DNA of 12,285 nucleotides, taken from contig NZ_JBNQGD010000210.1 of NCBI RefSeq assembly GCF_050436765.1, forward strand, positions 1 through 12,285, written 5' to 3'. Position 1 is the first letter of the stretch, and each line of letters opens with the position of its first letter. Positions 6,950 to 12,285 of this stretch are shown here, one piece after another. A program made the position numbers and the translations under genes. This DNA comes from Arachidicoccus sp050436765. GTDB taxonomy: Bacteria; Bacteroidota; Bacteroidia; Chitinophagales; Chitinophagaceae. Under the pieces are notes generated by a model. That model was not told the DNA's origin. It was given only the letters and a program-made list of their open reading frames with translations, and did no database searches.

Positions 6950-7630
6950 ATGGAAAAATCAAAATATCTACACATCGTTTCGATATCATTATTGTTGGCA
7001 TCATGTAGTGCCTCCACAAAAATGCATAAAACGAGCAAGAACACAACGACTAATAATCATCCAAGGTTTCTGAAAAGCATTGAGGTAAATCCGGGCGAAG
7101 CGGTAGACTCAAAAGGCAAAAGCTATGGCTATAAAAAGCAAGCCGAAGGAGTTATTTCCGATCCGCGGGATGACTCTAGTAATGAAAGTGATCATCCTAT
7201 TTCCAATATACAAGAAAAATATGCGACCTTATTGGGAATAAGCCCGCAAAATGTACTAGACGATCCATTACTAGAACAAATCGATGATTGGTACGGCACA
7301 CCTTATTTGTTTGGCGGGACAAGCAAGAGTGGAATTGATTGCTCTGCTTTTTCCAGAATGATTCTAAATAGTGTATTTAATACATCTTTACCAAGAACAG
7401 CGCAACAGCAATATGATTTGTCGGAACACATCAAAAAAGATCAATTAAAAGAAGGCGATTTGGTTTTTTTCCACACAGAACGATATGGTAGAATAACCCA
7501 TGTCGGCGTGTATTTACAAAACAATAAATTTGTGCATGCCTCTACATCAGGCGTAATCATAAGTGATTTAGATGAGGATTATTGGCGTAAGCACTATAAA
7601 GGAGCTGGACGCATTACCCCAAACCAATAA
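6950..7630 (+). CDS. NlpC/P60 family lipoprotein (peptidoglycan endopeptidase)
   Basis: NlpC/P60 enzymes are cysteine peptidases that cut peptide stems or cross-links of peptidoglycan; this one resembles the MepS/Spr type. The 226-residue precursor has a lipoprotein signal with lipobox LLASC, so Cys19 should be the mature N-terminus and the protein membrane-anchored in the periplasm. A low-complexity polar linker covers about 20-95. The catalytic domain covers about 105-225: YGTPYLFGGTSKSGIDCSAF with nucleophile Cys131, the motif DLVFFH, ITHVGVYL with His184, and FVHAS with His196, giving the Cys-His-His triad. No SH3 or LysM binding domain is present. The ATG was chosen because it directly begins the signal peptide. 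The gene is separated by 94 bp from the oxidoreductase gene; a shared transcript is possible but not shown. Confidence 0.92.
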   Translation: MEKSKYLHIVSISLLLASCSASTKMHKTSKNTTTNNHPRFLKSIEVNPGEAVDSKGKSYGYKKQAEGVISDPRDDSSNESDHPISNIQEKYATLLGISPQNVLDDPLLEQIDDWYGTPYLFGGTSKSGIDCSAFSRMILNSVFNTSLPRTAQQQYDLSEHIKKDQLKEGDLVFFHTERYGRITHVGVYLQNNKFVHASTSGVIISDLDEDYWRKHYKGAGRITPNQ

Positions 7631-7724
7631 AATTAAAGTTCCTCATTTAGATTACCGTCAATAATAAAATATTATTCATTGCGGAAAATTTAATATATTT
7701 ATATTCATCAAGAAAAAAAATATT

Positions 7725-8393
7725 ATGGAAGAATACATCGTAAAAATTATTTCAATAGAACCTGTAACACACAATGTGCTCAGGATAAGAGTAGAAAAGC
7801 CAGAAGGCTATTCCTTTGTTCCAGGACAAGCAACTGAAGTCTGCATTAATAAAGATAACTTTAAAGAAGAGCGTAGACCTTTTACATTTACAAGTTTGAA
7901 CGATTCTAAATATTTGGAGTTTACTATAAAAACTTATACCGATCACGATGGTGTGACCAACGAGTTACGCAAATTGAAACCAGGAGATGAATTGATTTTG
8001 CATGATGTCTGGGGTGCTATCAGTTATAAAGGGGAAGGTATATTTATTGCTGGCGGTGCGGGCATTACCCCCTTTATCGCAATCATTCGTCAATTGTATA
8101 AAGATGGAAATATTGGCAATAATAAACTCTTCTTTTCAAACAAAACAAGTAAGGACATTATTTTAAAAGATAGTTTCGAGAAAATGCTCGGCAATCAATT
8201 TATCAATACGCTTACCGAAGAAAAAACAGGTAGCTATCTAAATAAAAGAATTGATAAAGATTTTCTACAAAAAAATATCAAGGATTTCTCTCAGAATTTT
8301 TATATATGTGGCCCAGATGCAATGGTTCAAGCTGTACAGCAAGCCCTGCAAGAGTTGGGCGCAACTGAAAAAGTAATTACAGTCGAAGTATGA
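7725..8393 (+). CDS. FAD/NAD(P)-binding oxidoreductase (ferredoxin-reductase type)
   Basis: This small flavoprotein belongs to the ferredoxin-NADP+ reductase superfamily and should pass electrons between NAD(P)H and a partner through FAD. The FAD-binding beta barrel covers about residues 1-100, with RPFT (51-54), the counterpart of the RxYS/T flavin motif. The nucleotide-binding domain covers about 104-222, with GGAGITPF (110-117) and CGPDAM (195-200) near the C-terminus. At 222 residues it has only these two domains: no 2Fe-2S domain and no fused globin or oxygenase, so its electron partner is a separate protein, not identifiable here. No signal peptide, so cytoplasmic. A TATATTTA at 7694-7701 is one base from the -7 consensus. 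The gene converges on the VOC gene with only 3 bp between the stop codons. The exact reaction is unknown. Confidence 0.88.
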   Translation: MEEYIVKIISIEPVTHNVLRIRVEKPEGYSFVPGQATEVCINKDNFKEERRPFTFTSLNDSKYLEFTIKTYTDHDGVTNELRKLKPGDELILHDVWGAISYKGEGIFIAGGAGITPFIAIIRQLYKDGNIGNNKLFFSNKTSKDIILKDSFEKMLGNQFINTLTEEKTGSYLNKRIDKDFLQKNIKDFSQNFYICGPDAMVQAVQQALQELGATEKVITVEV

Positions 8394-8396
8394 ATG

Positions 8397-8771
8397 CTAG
8401 TGCGTTTCTGAGGTAATCCACCAAGTATTTCCAATGGGATCTTTAATGCCTCCGGTGCGACCATAATCTTGGTTAGATAAGTCCATGACAATTGTACCAC
8501 CATGGTCGAGTGCCTTTTGAAAAATTTCGTCTGCATTGTCTACATATATAAATAGACTTCCCGGTTGCGGCAGATATTGGTCTGTGCTGTCGGCAAACAT
8601 AATAATACTATCATCTATTTTTACTTCGGCATGTTTTATGCATTTTTCATCGCGCATTTCTTTACGTTGTAATTCTGAGCCAAAAACCATTTCAGTGAAA
8701 TCAATAAATCTTTGCGCGTTTTTTACAATTAAATAGGGTATTACCGAAGGATATCCACTTTTATTTTTCAT
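8397..8771 (-). CDS. VOC superfamily protein (glyoxalase/bleomycin-resistance, PhnB-like)
   Basis: VOC proteins are small beta-alpha-beta-beta-beta folds that work as dimers in glyoxalases, dioxygenases, epimerases and drug-binding proteins; the function of this member is not known. The 124 residues form one complete VOC unit. The first module has PYLIVKNAQRFIDFTEMVFG (12-31) and HAEVKIDDSIIMFAD (47-61). The second has SLFIYVDNADEIFQKALDHG and the characteristic ending DPIGNTWWI (111-119). H47 is the likeliest metal ligand if the site is active, but a full ligand set cannot be confirmed by eye. There is no signal peptide. It converges with the oxidoreductase gene and has a well-spaced promoter upstream. 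Confidence 0.88.
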   Translation of the reverse strand: MKNKSGYPSVIPYLIVKNAQRFIDFTEMVFGSELQRKEMRDEKCIKHAEVKIDDSIIMFADSTDQYLPQPGSLFIYVDNADEIFQKALDHGGTIVMDLSNQDYGRTGGIKDPIGNTWWITSETH

Positions 8772-8809
8772 AAGAAAGGTTTGTATAGGTAAAAATAAAA
8801 TTGTTATTG

Positions 8810-8840
8810 TAAACTTACGCTGTTTTTTTCATGACTCAAA
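8810..8840 (-). promoter_or_regulatory. Putative Bacteroidota promoter for the VOC gene
   Basis: Read on the minus strand: TTTG (8837-8840) as the -33 box, a 19-bp spacer, then TAAGTTTA (8810-8817), one mismatch from TAnnTTTG. This is the only place in the window where I find both boxes at the expected distance. It lies 38 bp before the ATG, giving a leader of about 30 nt. Confidence 0.5.
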
Positions 8841-8856
8841 GAGATTTCTATAAAGC

Positions 8857-8890
8857 AAAACGCGTATTGGTTTAGAATACGCGTTTTTTT
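8857..8890 (-). terminator. Rho-independent terminator downstream of sucD
   Basis: AAAACGCGTATT (8857-8868) and AATACGCGTTTT (8876-8887) form a perfect 12-bp stem with a 7-nt loop. It lies 24 bp after the sucD stop. In the sucD direction the tail reads TTTTGCTTT; on the other strand the T run is longer, but no plus-strand gene leads into it. It should separate sucD from the VOC gene downstream on the same strand. Confidence 0.88.
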
Positions 8891-8913
8891 CTATAAACAA
8901 AAAACTTAGATGA

Positions 8914-9786
8914 TTATTTCTTTAATAAATTAGCTAAAGTTTTTCCTATATCAGCCGGGCTCGCGACAACAGTTACACCATTCTCAGCAAGAATTTTCAT
9001 TTTAGCTGCAGCTGTATCGTCTGCACCGCCAATGATAGCACCTGCGTGTCCCATTCTACGACCCGCTGGAGCAGTTTGTCCTGCAATGAACCCTACTACT
9101 GGTTTATTATTATTATTATTAATCCATTTTGCGGCATCGGCTTCCATACTACCGCCAATTTCACCAATCATAATGATCGCTTCAGTCTCAGGATCATTCA
9201 TCAACAATTCCACTGCTTCTTTGGTGGTAGTTCCTATGATAGGGTCTCCACCAATACCGATGGCCGTGCTAATGCCCAAACCTGCTTTCACTACCTGATC
9301 AGCAGCCTCATAAGTAAGTGTCCCGGATTTGGAAACGATACCCACTTTTCCTGCTTTAAAAATAAAGCCCGGCATAATCCCGACTTTGGCTTCGCCTGCG
9401 GTAATTACACCTGGACAATTTGGTCCGATTAAGCGTGAATTTGTCCCTTGTAAATAATTTTTAACTTTCACCATATCTTGCACCGGAATACCTTCTGTGA
9501 TGCATACAATTAATGCAATACCTGCTTCGGTAGATTCCATGATTGCATCAGCGGCAAATGCAGGAGGAACAAATATAATACTAACGTTGGCTCCCGTTTC
9601 TTTCACCGCGTCGGCAACTGTATTGAAAACCGGGCGGTCAAGATGCTTAGAGCCACCTTTTCCTGGTGTAACTCCACCAACGACATTGGTACCGTATTCA
9701 ATCATTTGTGTTGCGTGAAAAGTACCTTCGGTACCTGTGAAACCCTGTACGATAATTTTAGAGTCTTTGTTTACTAATACTGACAT
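8914..9786 (-). CDS. sucD: Succinate-CoA ligase, alpha subunit
   Basis: The alpha subunit of succinyl-CoA synthetase binds CoA and carries the phosphohistidine; with the beta subunit SucC it converts succinyl-CoA to succinate in the TCA cycle while making ATP or GTP. The protein is 290 residues, the usual full length. The CoA-binding Rossmann domain covers about 1-125, with GFTGTEGTFHA (15-25) and GVTPGKGG (38-45). The ligase domain follows, with GPNCPGVI, SKSGTLTYEA and the phosphorylation loop GRRMGHAGAIIGG, where His247 matches His246 of the E. coli enzyme. Five asparagines in a row (223-227) are coded by a pure AAT repeat. No sucC lies next to it: the gene has a 376-bp gap upstream and a terminator downstream, so it appears monocistronic. 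Confidence 0.97.
   Translation of the reverse strand: MSVLVNKDSKIIVQGFTGTEGTFHATQMIEYGTNVVGGVTPGKGGSKHLDRPVFNTVADAVKETGANVSIIFVPPAFAADAIMESTEAGIALIVCITEGIPVQDMVKVKNYLQGTNSRLIGPNCPGVITAGEAKVGIMPGFIFKAGKVGIVSKSGTLTYEAADQVVKAGLGISTAIGIGGDPIIGTTTKEAVELLMNDPETEAIIMIGEIGGSMEADAAKWINNNNNKPVVGFIAGQTAPAGRRMGHAGAIIGGADDTAAAKMKILAENGVTVVASPADIGKTLANLLKK
9106..9120. repeat. Trinucleotide repeat (AAT)5 inside sucD
   Basis: Five identical AAT codons on the coding strand give Asn223-227. Compared from memory with E. coli SucD (KEHVT at this place), the segment has the same length, so it appears to be substitution or codon convergence rather than an insertion. It is a possible slippage site whose changes would stay in frame. 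Confidence 0.85.
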
Positions 9787-9815
9787 TGCTGTAATTATTA
9801 TTGATTATGGATGCG

Positions 9816-9823
9816 CAAACTTA
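9816..9823 (-). promoter_or_regulatory. Putative -7 box for sucD
   Basis: On the minus strand this reads TAAGTTTG, a full TAnnTTTG match 29 bp before the sucD ATG, giving a leader of about 22 nt. No -33 TTTG stands at the normal distance. Confidence 0.45.
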
Positions 9824-10000
9824 CTACAAAGCGAGGGATTTTTATAATTTGATGGTATGGAAATTTGACAATGCGTCATTTCATTATCGACAGAAAAGAT
9901 ATGTTTGGTGAAATATTAATAATTATCATCAGAAACGAAAATTGGCGTAAATAGCCTATCGGGAAAAAAGTAAGTAAGTCTTAAAAAAAATAGTTGAATT

Positions 10001-10025
10001 GTATAAGAGGTATTAAGTCTTATAC
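10001..10025. repeat. Inverted repeat with 8-bp arms upstream of cbpA
   Basis: GTATAAGA (10001-10008) and TCTTATAC (10018-10025) are perfect reverse complements around 9 nt. It lies about 140 bp before cbpA and 215 bp before sucD. It could be an operator; no T run follows, so it is not a terminator. Confidence 0.4.
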
Positions 10026-10162
10026 TGATAAAACAAAAGTATACAGCTTTTTTAAAAGACTATTCAATAATCATTCTAAAATAAGTTGCTAATTTCTCTC
10101 AATCAATGCTAAAAAAGAAAATATTTTTTACCTTGTACAAGTAAATATAAAAAAAACATTCA

Positions 10163-11068
10163 ATGGACTATATAGATTATTATAAAGTTTTAGAGATTGA
10201 TAAGAACGCGTCCGAAGCTGAAATAAAAAAGGCCTATCGAAAATTAGCACGTAAATATCATCCAGACTTAAATCCGAAAGACGATGCAGCAAACAAAAAG
10301 TTTCAGCAGATAAATGAAGCCAACGAAGTTTTAAGCGACCCGGAGAAAAGAAAAAAATACGATAAATATGGAAAAGACTGGGCGCACGCAGAAGCATTTG
10401 AAAACGCCGGCGGGGGTGGGCGACGACAGCAAACTTATTCCAGACAAAATGGCGAAGATCAAGGATTTGGGGGAGAATATGATTTTTCTGATTTCTTCTC
10501 TTCGATGTTTGGAGATTCGGGGACCCAAGGGAGGCGAGGGCGAACACAGTTTCGCGGACAAGATATACAGGCCGAATTTCAATTAAATTTAAAGGACGCA
10601 TATACGACTCATAAACAAGTTTTTACTGTCAATGGAAAGAATATCCGCATCACTATTCCAGCAGGAGTAGAAAACGGGCAAACCATTAAGCTCTCCGGCC
10701 ACGGCGGCGATGGTCTGAATGGTGGGCCGAAAGGTGACTTATACATTACTTTTAGCATCAAGAACGATACGCATTTCAAGCGAATGGGAAACGATTTGTA
10801 TAGTGATGTAAAACTCCCATTTTATACCGCTGTTCTCGGTGGGGAATTGATTGTCGAAACATTCGAAGGAAAAGTAAAATTAAAAGTAGCTCCGGAAACG
10901 CAAAATGACACCCAGGTAAAATTGAAAGGCAAAGGTTTTCCTGTGTACAAAAATGAAGGAAGCTTTGGTGATTTGTATATTACTTATCAAATAAAGATGC
11001 CAACTAATCTTAGCGAAAAAGAAAAAGAACTATTCAGTCAACTTGCTAAAATGAATAATCATGAATAA
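10163..11068 (+). CDS. cbpA: DnaJ-family co-chaperone, CbpA type
   Basis: J-domain proteins deliver unfolded clients to DnaK (Hsp70) and stimulate its ATPase. This 301-residue protein has an N-terminal J domain (about 4-70) with the essential HPD at 33-35, then a glycine/aromatic-rich linker (about 80-130, GFGG and FSDFFSSMFG). Two C-terminal beta-barrel client-binding domains follow (about 135-290), with RITIPAGVENGQTIKLSGHG and KGDLYITF, and the second-half counterpart FGDLYITYQIKMP. There is no cysteine-rich zinc finger (no CxxCxGxG), so it is a class B/CbpA protein and not the main DnaJ. The ATG gives the normal J-domain start. The gene overlaps the next one by 8 bp, and the pairing with a CbpM-like partner supports the CbpA assignment. 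Confidence 0.93.
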   Translation: MDYIDYYKVLEIDKNASEAEIKKAYRKLARKYHPDLNPKDDAANKKFQQINEANEVLSDPEKRKKYDKYGKDWAHAEAFENAGGGGRRQQTYSRQNGEDQGFGGEYDFSDFFSSMFGDSGTQGRRGRTQFRGQDIQAEFQLNLKDAYTTHKQVFTVNGKNIRITIPAGVENGQTIKLSGHGGDGLNGGPKGDLYITFSIKNDTHFKRMGNDLYSDVKLPFYTAVLGGELIVETFEGKVKLKVAPETQNDTQVKLKGKGFPVYKNEGSFGDLYITYQIKMPTNLSEKEKELFSQLAKMNNHE

Positions 11069-11070
11069 TC
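11051..11070 (+). repeat. Tandem 10-bp repeat at the cbpA/cbpM junction
   Basis: ATGAATAATC occurs twice, back to back. The first copy encodes MNNH near the end of CbpA. The second copy supplies the CbpM start and MNNH again in another frame, and contains the cbpA stop TAA (11066-11068). This creates an 8-bp overlap suited to translational coupling. Confidence 0.9.
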
Positions 11071-11348
11071 ATCTAATACCTCTACAACATATTTGTACGC
11101 ATTATAATGCAGAGATTTCTTTTATTCACTCCTTACATGAATTTGGGTTGGTAGAGATCATTTCCGGAGAAGCAACTATGTTCATCCCAGAAGAACAAGT
11201 AAAAGAAATTGAGCGGATGATCCATTTACACTATGACCTCAACATTAATATAGAAGGTATAGATGCCATTGCACATCTGTTGGAAAAAATGGAAAATTTA
11301 AATAATGAAATGATTTCGTTAAAAAATAGGTTGAGTAGGTATGAGTGA
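11061..11348 (+). CDS. cbpM: CbpM-like chaperone modulator
   Basis: CbpM binds the J domain of CbpA and keeps it from working with DnaK. The 95-residue product fits the CbpM/MerR-like helix-turn-helix type in length (E. coli CbpM is about 100) and layout: an N-terminal winged-helix part (LIPLQHICTHYNAEISFIHS, then LHEFGLVEI, and the strand GEATMFIPEEQ), a helix EIERMIHLHYDLNINIEGIDAI, and a C-terminal helical, coiled-coil-like tail (HLLEKMENLNNEMISLKNRL). The similarity is moderate and much of the call rests on context: its ATG lies inside the end of cbpA, so translation is probably coupled and the ratio of the two proteins fixed. It ends 36 bp from the convergent ftsY gene, with no obvious terminator between. 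Confidence 0.8.
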   Translation: MNNHLIPLQHICTHYNAEISFIHSLHEFGLVEIISGEATMFIPEEQVKEIERMIHLHYDLNINIEGIDAIAHLLEKMENLNNEMISLKNRLSRYE

Positions 11349-11384
11349 CAGGGGGATAAAATTTGTGTGCTTCTAGGCTAATTT

Positions 11385-12285
11385 TTATAATTTTTGACTA
11401 AACAAGCTATCTACAAATTCATGCTTATCGAAAATTAATAAATCTTCTATTTTCTCTCCAACGCCAATATATTTTACCGGGATTCTTAATTGATGTGCGA
11501 TGGCCAACACGACACCCCCTTTGGCGGTACCATCTAATTTAGTCACTGCCAATGACCGAACATCGGTCGTTTGCACAAATTGCTTGGCCTGCTCTAATGC
11601 ATTTTGTCCGGTGGAACCGTCTAATACCAATAATACATCGTGTGGCGCATCGGGGATAACTTTTTGGATTACACGTTTTATCTTACTTAGCTCCTCCATC
11701 AAATGTGCTTTATTATGTAAGCGACCAGCCGTGTCAATAATAGCTATATCTGCATTTTTGGCTACAGCACTTTGAACGGTGTCAAAAGCAACGGAAGCCG
11801 GGTCGCTGCCCATGTCTTGCTTAACGATTGGAACGCCTACCCTTTGACTCCAGATAGTTAGCTGATCAACAGCAGCTGCACGAAAAGTATCAGCAGCACC
11901 AAGTATAACTTGATTACCAGCAGCTTTGTATTTTGCAGCCAGTTTCCCAATAGTGGTAGTTTTACCCACACCATTTACTCCAACAACTAATAATATATAA
12001 GGCTTCTTACTACTGGAAAGATTAAAATCTTTATGCGAACTATCGGGAGAATCCACCAAAATATTTTCAATTTCATCTTTCAATAAACTATTCAATTCAT
12101 TAGTAGTTAGATATTTATCTTTTTCTACTCTTTTTTGAATACGGCTCACTATTTCGAGTGTCGTATCCACCCCAACATCAGCAGTGATTAAGGCATCCTC
12201 TAAATTATCTAAAACATCATCATCAATAGTAGATTTACCTGCGACCGCCTTTGTAATTTTGGAAAAGAAACCTTCTTTGGTTTTT
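11385..12285 (-). CDS. ftsY: Signal recognition particle receptor FtsY (start beyond window)
   Basis: FtsY is the GTPase receptor at the inner membrane that meets the SRP (Ffh plus 4.5S RNA) and hands nascent membrane proteins to SecYEG. The window shows 299 residues to the stop at 11385-11387. The frame is open to the right edge, with an N domain beginning KTKEGFFSKITKAV and ADVGVDTTLEIV. A GTG at 12168-12170 could be taken as a start, but it lies inside the conserved N domain, so the true start is outside and probably only about 20 codons are missing. The G domain has G1 GVNGVGKTT (11955-11981), the DTFRAAA insertion-box motif, G3 DTAGR (11721-11735), G4 TKLD (11532-11543) followed by GTAKGG, and the closing GVGEKIEDL. 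There is no long acidic A domain in the visible part, as usual for Bacteroidota. Confidence 0.95.
   Translation of the reverse strand, partial: KTKEGFFSKITKAVAGKSTIDDDVLDNLEDALITADVGVDTTLEIVSRIQKRVEKDKYLTTNELNSLLKDEIENILVDSPDSSHKDFNLSSSKKPYILLVVGVNGVGKTTTIGKLAAKYKAAGNQVILGAADTFRAAAVDQLTIWSQRVGVPIVKQDMGSDPASVAFDTVQSAVAKNADIAIIDTAGRLHNKAHLMEELSKIKRVIQKVIPDAPHDVLLVLDGSTGQNALEQAKQFVQTTDVRSLAVTKLDGTAKGGVVLAIAHQLRIPVKYIGVGEKIEDLLIFDKHEFVDSLFSQKL

Larger units (their letters stand above)
9787..10162. other. Divergent intergenic region between sucD and cbpA
   Basis: This 376-bp AT-rich spacer carries the start regions of two divergent units. It holds a -7-like box for sucD (9816-9823), a perfect 8-bp inverted repeat (10001-10025), and near the cbpA start a palindrome CTTGTACAAG (10132-10141) overlapping TACCTTGT, a poor -7 match. 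I see no coding ORF or RNA gene. Confidence 0.55.

Noticed and set aside
7660..7676. Hairpin AATAATA-AAA-TATTATT after the NlpC/P60 gene as terminator
   Set aside because: The stem is only A-T pairs and no T run follows; it is expected by chance in such AT-rich DNA.
9046..9432. 128-codon plus-strand frame inside sucD
   Set aside because: It is antisense to sucD and is rich in His, Phe and Ser as expected of a shadow frame.
10128..10601. 157-codon minus-strand frame antisense to cbpA
   Set aside because: It mirrors the J-domain coding frame; the product has no plausible domain.
12168..12170. GTG as start codon of ftsY
   Set aside because: The frame upstream to the window edge encodes typical FtsY N-domain residues, so the GTG is an internal valine.
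1..12285. CRISPR array, tRNA or rRNA genes, integrase or transposase, toxin-antitoxin or phage-defence operon
   Set aside because: No spaced direct repeats, no tRNA-like T-arm and no matching proteins were seen on either strand.

Overview
The window looks like an ordinary stretch of chromosome from an AT-rich member of the Bacteroidota, probably an aerobic soil or water type such as Chitinophagaceae (the family placement is inference). The signs are TonB receptors with a carboxypeptidase-like N-terminal domain, signal peptides ending in A-x-A/Q or in a lipobox, weak ribosome binding sites, several matches to the Bacteroidota -7 box TAnnTTTG, and a YbiT-like ABC-F protein with a degenerate second half. 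No tRNA, rRNA, CRISPR array, integrase or intact insertion sequence was seen.

Layout. Positions 1-1950 (minus) hold a two-gene operon: a lipoprotein formylglycine-generating enzyme (FGE) with both active-site cysteines, then a TonB-dependent receptor cut by the window edge. A 513-bp divergent promoter region follows. At 2464-4089 (plus) is an ABC-F translation factor with a clear terminator, and at 4465-6423 (plus) an exported M1 metallopeptidase. A 526-bp gap (6424-6949) is unusually rich in inverted repeats and contains one doubtful 62-codon ORF. Next come an NlpC/P60 lipoprotein (6950-7630) and a short FAD/NAD(P) oxidoreductase (7725-8393). The oxidoreductase meets a VOC-family gene (8397-8771, minus) tail to tail with a 3-bp gap. 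sucD (8914-9786, minus) stands alone without sucC. cbpA-cbpM (10163-11348, plus) form an overlapping co-chaperone/modulator pair, and ftsY (11385 to the window edge, minus) closes the window.

How the genes fit together. Most are independent housekeeping units: TCA cycle, protein targeting, translation, peptidoglycan remodelling and peptide degradation. Two pairs are functionally linked. In cbpA/cbpM the small protein should bind and restrain the J-domain protein. In the FGE/TonB operon an envelope-anchored sulfatase activator is co-transcribed with an outer-membrane importer, which suggests handling of sulfated substrates.

I found no convincing new multi-gene system. The points most worth following are the envelope FGE with an extra N-terminal CxxC, the ABC-F protein in which exactly one composite ATP site seems to have decayed, the inverted-repeat cluster at 6424-6949, and the 10-bp tandem repeat that creates the cbpA/cbpM overlap.
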